DNA of 64,000 nt, from assembly GCA_022711465.1 (NCBI GenBank), contig JAKLEZ010000015.1, positions 90,952-154,951 on the forward strand, given 5' to 3'. Of the stretch, positions 8,171 through 16,126 are shown in pieces. The notes beneath the pieces are model-generated. The model did no database searches. It had not been told where the DNA came from and was given only the letters and a program-made list of their open reading frames with translations. Within the stretch, counting starts at the first letter, position 1. Every line of letters starts with the position of its first letter. Origin of the DNA: Planctomycetota bacterium. GTDB taxonomy: Bacteria; Planctomycetota; Phycisphaerae; UBA1845; PWPN01. The position numbers and the translations under genes were made by a program.

Positions 8171-9145
8171 GTGACGGGTGGGCGGTGTGCGATCGGCGTG
8201 GATCTCGGCGGTCAGAGTGTCAAGCTGGCCACGGTGCAGGACACCGGCACGGTGTGCCTTCGACGGCAGATACCGGTCGACGCGACCTGGCCGGTGGAGC
8301 GTATCACGGACCTGATCGCAGGCGGGGTGGAGGAGATGGTCGGGCAGGCTCGCAGTCAAGGGCATGCCCCCTCGGCGATGGGGATGGTCATGCCGGGGTA
8401 CATGGACCGAGACCGCACCGAGCTTGTTTTTGCCACGAACCTTCCGACGTTGAACCAGTGTGGTTTCCTAGCCAGGCTCCGGCATGCGCTCTCGCTGCCG
8501 GTGGTGTTCGATGCGGACTGCAATGCGGCGGCGGTGGGCGAGTCGCGATTCGGAGCGGGCCGTGGTGTGGATCGTCTGATTGTCGCCACGATCGGGACGG
8601 GGATCGGTGCGGGCGTCATCCTCGGAGGCGAGGTTCTTCGCGTATGGCACCACATCGCCGGCAGCTTGGGTCACGTGATCGTGAACGCCAGGGGTCCGGC
8701 GTGCAAGTGCGGCGCTCGCGGCTGCGTGGAATCTCTGGCGGCGGGTCCGGCCCTGGAGAGGCGGGCGGCGGAGCTGGCTGATGCTCAGCCGGCGTCGCGG
8801 CTGGCGGCGATGAAAGCGGAGTATGGTCGGCTGACCGGCGTGGAGATCGGGAGAGCCTTGGCCGAAGGTGACGCCGCGGCCGAGCAGGCGATCGATGAAT
8901 GTGGCTGGTGGTTGGGGGCAGGCATTGCCTCCTGGTCGGTGATCTACCGGCCTGACAAGGTCCTGATCGGCGGAGGCGTTTCGGGGCTAGGGGAGACCTA
9001 TCTTCAGGCGGTGCGACGTGGCCTGGCGGAGGTCGGGCAGCCGAACGCGACCGGGCACGTTCAGATTGATGCGGCAGCGTTGGGTCCGGATGCTGGCCTG
9101 ATCGGCGCGGCGGCCATGGTGATGACCGGCGAATTGACGACCTGA
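8171..9145 (+). CDS. ROK-family sugar kinase (glucokinase-like)
   Basis: The 324-residue protein has the ROK signatures: an ATP-phosphate loop near the start (AIGVDLGGQSVKLA), a glycine-rich second phosphate loop (VATIGTGIGAGVILGG) and the zinc-binding CKCGARGCVES motif. ROK kinases phosphorylate glucose or amino sugars in the cytoplasm; substrate is not decidable here. No helix-turn-helix precedes the kinase, so it is an enzyme and not a NagC-type repressor. The GTG at 8171 is preferred because GGAGGA lies 6 bases upstream; upstream ATGs at 8129 and 8132 are alternatives. It could phosphorylate sugars released by the glycosidases further along the window. Confidence 0.88.
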   Translation: MTGGRCAIGVDLGGQSVKLATVQDTGTVCLRRQIPVDATWPVERITDLIAGGVEEMVGQARSQGHAPSAMGMVMPGYMDRDRTELVFATNLPTLNQCGFLARLRHALSLPVVFDADCNAAAVGESRFGAGRGVDRLIVATIGTGIGAGVILGGEVLRVWHHIAGSLGHVIVNARGPACKCGARGCVESLAAGPALERRAAELADAQPASRLAAMKAEYGRLTGVEIGRALAEGDAAAEQAIDECGWWLGAGIASWSVIYRPDKVLIGGGVSGLGETYLQAVRRGLAEVGQPNATGHVQIDAAALGPDAGLIGAAAMVMTGELTT

Positions 9146-9386
9146 GCGAGCGGTGATGGCGGCCGAGGCGTTGGCCACCCTTGCCCAGTCGGTCCTGGGG
9201 ATGGCGACCGATCTGGCGGCGATTGTGGGCCGTAGTGGCGAGGGGGCCCCGGACCGGGGCGCTTTCCCAGAGACGGGAAGCTCTGCAGTCAGGGGGCTTG
9301 ATGCAGATTCCTCACCCAGTTCCTTCGCGGCGTCTCGCCGATTCCACCCCGGCCGGGTCGGGCTCTGAAGCCTGAACCTGACCCAT

Positions 9387-9415
9387 CTGACCTTCACTCG
9401 GGTTCCGGCTATAAT
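9387..9415 (+). promoter_or_regulatory. Predicted promoter of trpB, leaderless geometry
   Basis: CTGACC (-35, 9387-9392), a 17-base spacer and a perfect TATAAT (-10, 9410-9415). The -10 ends exactly 7 bases before the ATG at 9423 and no Shine-Dalgarno sequence fits between, so the mRNA is probably leaderless. Confidence 0.65.
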
Positions 9416-9422
9416 CTGGGCC

Positions 9423-10643
9423 ATGAGTACAGCATCCGCGAGCCACGTTTTCTCCGCCCCGGATGAGCATGGTCGTTTCGGCCTGTTCGGCGGCCAGTAT
9501 GTGCCCGAAACGCTGATGGCGGCCATTCACCAGCTTGAACGGGAGTACGACAAGGCGAAGAAGGACCCGGCGTTCTGGGCCGAGTTGCGGGGGTACCTGA
9601 AGGACTACGTCGGGCGGCCGAGCCCCTTGTACTTTGCCCGGCGGCTGAGCGAGAAGCTCGGCGGGGCCCGGATCTTCTTCAAGCGCGAAGATCTGAACCA
9701 TACCGGCTCGCACAAGATCAACAACACGCTCGGGCAGGCTCTGCTGGCCATGCGGATGGGCAAGAAGCGGGTCATCGCGGAGACGGGGGCGGGGCAACAT
9801 GGGGTCGCGACGGCGACCGCGGCGGCGGTTTTTGGCCTCGACTGCGTGGTTTACATGGGATCCGAGGACGTCCGCCGTCAGAAGCTCAACGTGTTTCGCA
9901 TGGAGCTTCTGGGCACGCGGGTGGTTGCGGTCGAGAGCGGTCAGAAGACGTTGAAGGATGCGATCAACGAGGCGATGCGCGACTGGATGGGTAGCGTCGA
10001 GCGCACCCACTACATCATTGGCAGCGTGATGGGCCCGCACCCGTTCCCGATGATCGTCTGCGATCTGCAGTCGGTGGAGGGCTGCGAGTTGCGTGAGCAG
10101 TTTCTGGCCGCGGAGGGGCGACTGCCGGACATGGTGGTGGCCTGCGTGGGCGGGGGGAGCAATGCGGCTGGCGTCTTCGCTCCGCTGGTGTCCGACAAGT
10201 CGGTCGAGTTGGTTGGTGTCGAAGCGGCCGGCGAGGGGCTTGACGGGCATCGGCACGCCGCGACCCTGGCCAAGGGTTCGCCCGGGGTGATCCACGGCAT
10301 GTATACCTACGTGCTCCAGGACGCGGACGGTCAGACCTCGCCGGTTCACTCGGTCTCGGCCGGGCTCGACTACCCTGGTGTGGGGCCGCTCCATTCGGCA
10401 TGGAAGGACAGTGGTCGCGTCGCGTACGTCGGGGCCACTGATGCCGAGGCTCTGGCGGCATTCACGCTGCTGTCCCAGACGGAGGGGCTGATCCCCGCTC
10501 TGGAGAGCGCCCACGCGGTGGCCCACGTGGTCAAGGTCGCGCCCAAGCTACCCAAGGACTACACGATCGTCATCAACCTCTCCGGGCGGGGTGACAAGGA
10601 CTGCGTGGAGGTTGCCCGGCTGCTGGGCAAGCGGATCGGGTAG
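9423..10643 (+). CDS. trpB: Tryptophan synthase beta subunit
   Basis: The 406-residue protein is a full-length TrpB, which joins indole and serine to make tryptophan using pyridoxal phosphate. The PLP lysine is K98 in HTGSHKINN; the phosphate-binding loop is GGGSNAAG near residue 240; FGLFGGQYVPETL and the final SGRGDKD are family signatures. Other trp genes (trpA, trpC, trpF) are not adjacent: the upstream gene is a sugar kinase and the downstream gene is on the other strand. The start is fixed by the leaderless promoter and by alignment with the family's short N-terminal arm. Confidence 0.98.
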   Translation: MSTASASHVFSAPDEHGRFGLFGGQYVPETLMAAIHQLEREYDKAKKDPAFWAELRGYLKDYVGRPSPLYFARRLSEKLGGARIFFKREDLNHTGSHKINNTLGQALLAMRMGKKRVIAETGAGQHGVATATAAAVFGLDCVVYMGSEDVRRQKLNVFRMELLGTRVVAVESGQKTLKDAINEAMRDWMGSVERTHYIIGSVMGPHPFPMIVCDLQSVEGCELREQFLAAEGRLPDMVVACVGGGSNAAGVFAPLVSDKSVELVGVEAAGEGLDGHRHAATLAKGSPGVIHGMYTYVLQDADGQTSPVHSVSAGLDYPGVGPLHSAWKDSGRVAYVGATDAEALAAFTLLSQTEGLIPALESAHAVAHVVKVAPKLPKDYTIVINLSGRGDKDCVEVARLLGKRIG

Positions 10644-10673
10644 ATTCGGCAGTTTATCCGAGGCAGGAAGTCG

Positions 10674-10705
10674 CAGGGCCGGCCTGTTCCGTCAGGCCGG
10701 CCCTG
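10674..10705 (+). terminator. Strong hairpin terminator after trpB
   Basis: A 13-base-pair perfect stem (arms 10674-10686 and 10693-10705, core AGGGCCGGCCTG) closes a 6-base loop, 30 bases after the trpB stop. It is followed by TTACTTCT, a weak T-rich tail. Confidence 0.7.
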
Positions 10706-10800
10706 TTACTTCTGCAGGAGAAAGGTATTCCGCAAGCTCGCCCGAGAGCGGGGCCCCGGCACGATACCCCTATGAGTAGTGGGTCCGCGCCGCGTTGACG

Positions 10801-13800
10801 CTACCGCTTGTCCGGATCGATCTTGCGAACGACGTCGAGTGATGCGACGTTCTCCAGCTTGTCGGGTGCGATGCGGCCGACGGCCAGCTTGGCTCGTTCG
10901 GCCACCGCTTCGACCCGGAAACCGGCCTGCTTCAGGGCGGCCAGAGTATTCGGTTGTGTATCCGTCGCCAGCACGGTGACGATCAGGTCTGCGTTGGCAT
11001 CAGATATACGCGCGTCGGCGGGTTTAGTTTCCGGGTTCTTGACGATTTTTTGGAGGTCCGGGTGCAGCCGTCGGATGATCTTGGCACGGTGGAGGGCGGC
11101 CTCGATCGGTTTACGGGCTTCATCGGACAGGGCGGCGATCTGCCTGTCTCGCTCGGCCGGTGCCAGCGAGGGGTTGGCCAGGGCCTTAGCCATCTGGACG
11201 GCGGGGGGGAAATCGGGAGCGAGCGCGGCCAGGGCGTCGGCCAGCTTTCGGGCCTCGTCGATCCGCCCTTCTTTCACCAGGGCGGCGACCAGCAAAGCCA
11301 GCCGTTCGCGGAGCAGGGTCCGCGTGGCCCAGGCTCGGCCCTGGTCGGTGCCCAGGGTGGCGAGAAGGGCGACCATCTCGGTCGCCTCGGATGATGCAGC
11401 CGGTGCGGTGGCAGGCGGGCCGGTCGGGGGGGAAATGGCGGCTTGAGCCGGTTGCGTTCCCGGCTGACTCGCCGCGGGGGCTTTGAGGTCGAGTGTCACG
11501 AGCATTCGCTTGGCCAGGTCCCTCTCTTGGTCGCTGCCGGTCAGCACCAACATGTCAGTCTGATCGTCAGCCGTCACTTTCAGCGAGTTGGGGGCACCTC
11601 TCACGAAGTGCTTTCCAGAGCTCAATACCTCCTTCATTCTAGAGGCCACCTCCGAGGCCTTGCCCTTTCGGAGTTGGACCGTTTCGCTCTGGCTGGCGCC
11701 CTCGAAAGCAGTGGCCGTCGACCCCAGCCGTAACTCTGGTTCCATCAAGGCTTCAATGGCTTGTTCTCCAGCGGTCGCTGCGGACGGTGCGCTCAGATCA
11801 TATCGCGTGGAGGGCGTTATCCCGGGCGTAGGCGGCTGAAAGTGGAGGCCGACCATCTGCTCGTTCGTCAATTGGCCCGGTAGTCCGTAGAAGTCCTCCG
11901 CACTCGTATTACCGTACAGGACCTGGAAGCCGTAGCTGACCGAGTTCCCGTCACCGTCGGCGTCTGCGAAGTCCCACGCGGAGTTCGGGGAATAGGAGGA
12001 GAAGTACCCGCGCGCCCAAACGTCGGACCGACCCTCTTCGATAAGGCCAGGGAAAGCCAGCGCTGATGCATCTGCCCATTCCTTGTTCTGACTGTCCAAG
12101 GACTCTCGAAACCGGTGTTCCGGGCGCAATCCCCATGTGAAGTCATTGCCGCTCGATTCCCCCTCGATTCCCCTGACCTTCCCCTCCGGCTTCTTCGCAT
12201 TTCTGTTCAGCGTCGAATCCTGTTCTTGCGATTCACTCAATACTCTCAAAGGCGTGAGAGCCGGCTTGTCGGACTGTCGACTCGCAGCCTGGCCGACCTG
12301 CGTTGCCGTCGCCTTGGCGGCGAAGCGGATTTCGCGCAGGCAATCCTTGGACAACGCATCCGCACTGGCCGTACCCTGGATGCACGGGCCGAAGATGCCT
12401 TCGTAGCTGACGCCCTGGGGCATCTCGAGGGGCACGGTCACGAGCCGGGGCAGGCCGCCGATGGTCATCCGGGCCTTCTCGACCGCCACGAAGCTGGTGA
12501 ACTGGGTCATGATCCCGAACCGTTCGCCGAGATCGACGATCTCAGTTCGGAGCGACTCGGGGAACGTACCCCGTTGCAGGGCGGCCAGGTCCTGGTTCAT
12601 GATCGACTCGACCCGGGCCCGGGCCCAGAGTGTCGCGATGGTATCGTGTTCGGGCTGCGAATCGGGCAGGTCGAGCTGGAGGATTCGCTGATACGGCCCG
12701 GAGCCGCTGCGACCGCGGATGGTGAGTGTGCCCTTGCCGGGCCTGGTGTACCGCCCGTGCAGGATCAGCGGTCTGACGTCGTAGAGGTCGGGCACCTGGG
12801 CGGGCACGAGGTCGGTCACGTCGAGGTTCTCGCTGAACGCCAGCGAGACGTCCATCAACACCGGCGTCTGGATCCGCTTTGCGAATCGGGCGACGGCCTG
12901 CTCGACGACATCGTTCTGGCCGCCGGGCTGGTTTGCGGCCTCGGAACCCGGCCTGACCTGCACGTACTCGACCTCGCCCCGGCCGGCCTTGGCCATATTG
13001 TCCAGCAGGTAGCGGTTGACGCTGTTGCCGATGCCGAAGCTGAAGACGCGGGTGGTGTGGGCGTTGCGACGGATGGCGTCGATGATCTCCATGTCGTTGC
13101 CGACGTAGCCGTCGGTCATGAAGCAGCAGATGCGGACCGGGCCTTCGGTCGGTGGCCGGATCCAGTCCACCTGATCGACGATGAGCATGGCATGGCCATG
13201 TCTGGTCTGCCATTTGCCGGTGAGCACGCTGATCTTGAGACCCCTGTTGTCGCCCTGTTGGAGGCCGCTCACGGGAATGTGGGCTTCGATTGCGGCCCCG
13301 TTCTTGAGCGCGAAGGAGAGGGGGCTGCGGTCGCCTTCGATCTTATAGGGGAGGCTGAGCATCGAACTGGCGTGCTTGCTCCAGTCGAGGCGTACGCTCA
13401 CCGTGCGGCCGTCGGCCGGCAGATTGGCGAGCCGCTCAAGGGTGATCGCCTCCGCCGCGGAACTCGCCGTCTGGATGAGGGCGGCGTTGATTGCCTTCAT
13501 CATCTCGGTGCCGCCGCTGCCCTGCCTGGCGGCCAGGAACGCCTGAGCCTCATCGCGGTTGGTCTGATTGAATGGGCGGGGCTTGTCCCACAGGATGCGG
13601 GTATCGCCGGAGAAGGTGATCAGGTTAAAGGTATCCCGTGGGCGGAGGGTATCGATGGCCCTACTCATGACCTCCTTGGCCTTCTCGATGGGGAATCCGC
13701 TCATTGAGCCGGAGGAGTCGAGCACGAAGATGAGCTCGCGGGGTACGGCCTGTTCATCGGTGACCCGATCTGGCGGCTGGACGATGAGGGTGAAGAACTT

Positions 13801-15372
13801 GCCGTTCTTGTCGGTGTGGGTGAAGGTTGCCTCCTGGATGGTATCGGCCGTCTGGCGCCAGTTGAGGATGAAGTCGCGGTTGGGGATTTCGTCGGCCTTC
13901 ATCAGTTCGAGGGTCAGCTTGCGGGGGTTGCCGTCGTCGCGTTTGACGGTTTCGGTTCGGACGACCTCGTGGAGCTCGGACTTGGTTGAGAGGATACCCG
14001 GTCCGCCGGTGTCGATGGTGACGCGGAGAGAGATGTCATGTCCGGCGCGCTTGTCCGGCTTGACGGGCATGGGGGTGATCTTCGCGGCATCGGGCACACG
14101 GTCGGTATTTGGCGAGAAGCCGGTGCCCGGCTCGGCGCCGGCCTGGGTGTTCACGTAGAACCACCGGCCGTTGATCTGACCTGTGCCGTCGGTATGCAGG
14201 GTACCGCGCTCCTTGGCACCGTTGGGATACGAGGCCTCGAAACGGTACCAGAGGGCCGGCTCACCACCCGAGGACGCTGGCGAGACACCACTGCCACCCT
14301 GGCCAGGCCTAGCCCACCAGATAGCATCTGGAACACTGATGGGGACGGCGTTTCGGAGCAGCGTGTCGAGCCTGCCGCCCTGGAGGGTGCCCAGGCGGCT
14401 GGTATCGCCGGCGTCGCCGATGGTGAGTGTCGCCGGGGCCATGAGGGTGATGCCGCCGCGTCGCTTCAGGCCGGCGGGGAGTTCGGCTGCCCCGGGGTCG
14501 CCCGTGGGCGTGCCGGGGACGTACCGTGGGCCGACGACCATTGGGAAATCGAATGAATACAGGCCATCTTTGCTCTCGAGCATTTCGACGTAGCTGATAT
14601 CGATGGTGACTTCGGCGCCGGGCTCGATGTTGGCGACCGACTGGGTGAAGAGGTTAGGGCGCTCCTGTTCAAGGAGACTGGCGACGTAGCCCTGTTCGCG
14701 GGCAGCTTCGTACATCCGGCGGGCCCGCTGGCGTTCGTGGACTTCGCCGACGATGACGCGATCGCCGACGGTCATGGTCATGCGGTCGACGGCCGCACGA
14801 TGGCTGAGCGGGAAGGTATAGACTGCTTCGACCTTGTCGGAGTAGGTGTTCTGAAACCGCTGGGTCACGCGGACGCGACTGAAGAAAGCGCTGATGGAGA
14901 CATCCACGTCGGTGTGGCGGAGCGGGCAGGGTCCCATGATCTGGCCGTCGCGGTCCAAGGCATCGAGCCGGCCGCCCTCGGGGGCGAGGATCACGTTTTT
15001 TGCGTAGGTTGGTGAGGTGCCCGGCGGCATGAGCAGCGGAACAAGCACGGCGGCCAGGATCAACGTTGCGGCGATTGGCGAGTAGCGGTTCAAGAGGAAT
15101 CTCCTGACGAGGTAGAGGCGTGATGGCTTGGGCGTGGTGGGTCGGCGGGATGCGGCCGCGACCTGAGGCTCGTGGTCGTCGAGGGAGGATGGTGCGGGGT
15201 TGGTCTGGTCCTGTTTCGCGATGGCGAGCATGAGCCGGTCGCGCAGGTCGTGGGCTCGTTGGGTATTCTGTTCGTGCCAGACGCGGAGGAGTCGGTCGAG
15301 TTCGTCGGCTGGGGGTGGGCCGGCGTCCCGCGGGTCGTCCGGTTGCCGTGACGGATTGTGTGACGTGGTCAT
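10801..15372 (-). CDS. Giant membrane-anchored VIT/vWA protein with secretin-like C-terminal domain, coupled to an ECF sigma factor
   Basis: This 1523-residue protein begins with a cytoplasmic stretch of about 95 residues, then one transmembrane helix (YSPIAATLILAAVLVPLLM, about 96-114). A VIT (vault/inter-alpha-trypsin) domain follows (DVSISAFFSRVRVTQRF; ERQRARRMYEAAREQGYVAS). A von Willebrand A domain has an intact MIDAS DSSGSMSG near residue 550, but the later TDG motif (FMTDGYVGND) lies about 200 residues on, so roughly 90 residues are inserted inside the fold. Near residue 1280 is a secretin/STN-like module (KASEVASRMKEVLSSG... TDMLVLTGSDQER). The start overlaps the sigma factor stop by 4 bases, so the two are translationally coupled. 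By position the N-terminal segment could be an anti-sigma domain, but no zinc-finger HxxxCxxC is present. Close relatives are common in planctomycetes and remain functionally unproven. Confidence 0.85.
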   Translation of the reverse strand: MTTSHNPSRQPDDPRDAGPPPADELDRLLRVWHEQNTQRAHDLRDRLMLAIAKQDQTNPAPSSLDDHEPQVAAASRRPTTPKPSRLYLVRRFLLNRYSPIAATLILAAVLVPLLMPPGTSPTYAKNVILAPEGGRLDALDRDGQIMGPCPLRHTDVDVSISAFFSRVRVTQRFQNTYSDKVEAVYTFPLSHRAAVDRMTMTVGDRVIVGEVHERQRARRMYEAAREQGYVASLLEQERPNLFTQSVANIEPGAEVTIDISYVEMLESKDGLYSFDFPMVVGPRYVPGTPTGDPGAAELPAGLKRRGGITLMAPATLTIGDAGDTSRLGTLQGGRLDTLLRNAVPISVPDAIWWARPGQGGSGVSPASSGGEPALWYRFEASYPNGAKERGTLHTDGTGQINGRWFYVNTQAGAEPGTGFSPNTDRVPDAAKITPMPVKPDKRAGHDISLRVTIDTGGPGILSTKSELHEVVRTETVKRDDGNPRKLTLELMKADEIPNRDFILNWRQTADTIQEATFTHTDKNGKFFTLIVQPPDRVTDEQAVPRELIFVLDSSGSMSGFPIEKAKEVMSRAIDTLRPRDTFNLITFSGDTRILWDKPRPFNQTNRDEAQAFLAARQGSGGTEMMKAINAALIQTASSAAEAITLERLANLPADGRTVSVRLDWSKHASSMLSLPYKIEGDRSPLSFALKNGAAIEAHIPVSGLQQGDNRGLKISVLTGKWQTRHGHAMLIVDQVDWIRPPTEGPVRICCFMTDGYVGNDMEIIDAIRRNAHTTRVFSFGIGNSVNRYLLDNMAKAGRGEVEYVQVRPGSEAANQPGGQNDVVEQAVARFAKRIQTPVLMDVSLAFSENLDVTDLVPAQVPDLYDVRPLILHGRYTRPGKGTLTIRGRSGSGPYQRILQLDLPDSQPEHDTIATLWARARVESIMNQDLAALQRGTFPESLRTEIVDLGERFGIMTQFTSFVAVEKARMTIGGLPRLVTVPLEMPQGVSYEGIFGPCIQGTASADALSKDCLREIRFAAKATATQVGQAASRQSDKPALTPLRVLSESQEQDSTLNRNAKKPEGKVRGIEGESSGNDFTWGLRPEHRFRESLDSQNKEWADASALAFPGLIEEGRSDVWARGYFSSYSPNSAWDFADADGDGNSVSYGFQVLYGNTSAEDFYGLPGQLTNEQMVGLHFQPPTPGITPSTRYDLSAPSAATAGEQAIEALMEPELRLGSTATAFEGASQSETVQLRKGKASEVASRMKEVLSSGKHFVRGAPNSLKVTADDQTDMLVLTGSDQERDLAKRMLVTLDLKAPAASQPGTQPAQAAISPPTGPPATAPAASSEATEMVALLATLGTDQGRAWATRTLLRERLALLVAALVKEGRIDEARKLADALAALAPDFPPAVQMAKALANPSLAPAERDRQIAALSDEARKPIEAALHRAKIIRRLHPDLQKIVKNPETKPADARISDANADLIVTVLATDTQPNTLAALKQAGFRVEAVAERAKLAVGRIAPDKLENVASLDVVRKIDPDKR

Positions 15373-15932
15373 ACGGGTTGCACCTCCCGCATCAGACGGG
15401 CCAGCCGCTCGCGGGCCCTGGTCAACAGCTTGTAGAACCCGCTCCGTGAGAGGTGGAGTACCGCCGAAGCTGCCACCGGCGGATCGGGTTCCAGGTAGAA
15501 CAGGTGGATGGCCAAGCGTTCCTCATCCGGGAGCCGGTCGAGGGCGGCGGTCAGCCGGTCGAGTTGTTCGGCCTGTTCGGCCGCCTGGGGCGGGCTTGGC
15601 GTGTCCGGGGGTGAAGCCAGCAGGTTCATACCGACTTGCTCCTCGTGCCGGCCGCGGCGTTCGGCCGATCGTCGCCGATCCGAGCAGACCCGGCGGGCGA
15701 TGGCGTAGAGCCAGGGCCGCAACCCGGCGGGGTCGCGCACCTGGCTGAGCCGACTGTACGCCCGCAGGAACGTCTCCTGGCATGCGTCCTCGGCCTCGGC
15801 CTGCGAACAGCCTCGCCGGCACAGTGAGAGGACGACGGCGGCATGGCGGTCGTACAGTCGCGCGAACGCCTCCCGGTCACCCGCCAGCGCGGCGGTCAGG
15901 TCACTGCCGTCGTCACTCATCATGAGACTCAT
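15369..15932 (-). CDS. ECF-family RNA polymerase sigma factor
   Basis: The 187-residue protein has sigma region 2 (residues 12-80: AFARLYDRHAAVVLSLC, then the QETFLRAYSRL and RPWLYAIARRVCSDRRR segments) and sigma region 4 (about 130-180, ending in the helix-turn-helix VLHLSRSGFYKLLTRARERL). Such factors direct RNA polymerase to a small regulon and are usually held by a membrane partner. The next gene overlaps by 4 bases and encodes a membrane protein, the expected arrangement. Alternative ATGs lie at 15923 and 15920. No clear self-regulated promoter was recognised upstream. Confidence 0.93.
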   Translation of the reverse strand: MSLMMSDDGSDLTAALAGDREAFARLYDRHAAVVLSLCRRGCSQAEAEDACQETFLRAYSRLSQVRDPAGLRPWLYAIARRVCSDRRRSAERRGRHEEQVGMNLLASPPDTPSPPQAAEQAEQLDRLTAALDRLPDEERLAIHLFYLEPDPPVAASAVLHLSRSGFYKLLTRARERLARLMREVQPV

Positions 15933-16082
15933 GGCCGCTCAACTGCTTCTGTCCACCCGGAAAACCGCACCAGAGGCTGTTCCAGCAAACCTCGGGATGC
16001 GGGAATCCCGCCTGAACCCGCATCGGGGAGACGGCGGCGCGGCGTCTGCTGAGACCGGTTTCACGTGGGTCCGATCCCGAGC

Positions 16083-16111
16083 TTGCAGGCCTGTTCGCCG
16101 CCCCATACGAT
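16083..16111 (+). promoter_or_regulatory. Weak candidate promoter for the tandem kinase gene
   Basis: TTGCAG (16083-16088), a 17-base spacer and TACGAT (16106-16111), 15 bases before the ATG at 16127. Both hexamers are imperfect. Confidence 0.3.
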
Positions 16112-16126
16112 AACCCGCCGGTAGCG

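Noticed and set aside
7109..8365. 418-codon minus-strand frame over the TPR lipoprotein and the start of the ROK gene
   Set aside because: It spans two supported genes and a hairpin; no motif.
12115..13707. 530-codon plus-strand frame opposite the VIT/vWA gene
   Set aside because: Antisense shadow of a well-supported domain protein; no recognisable motif.
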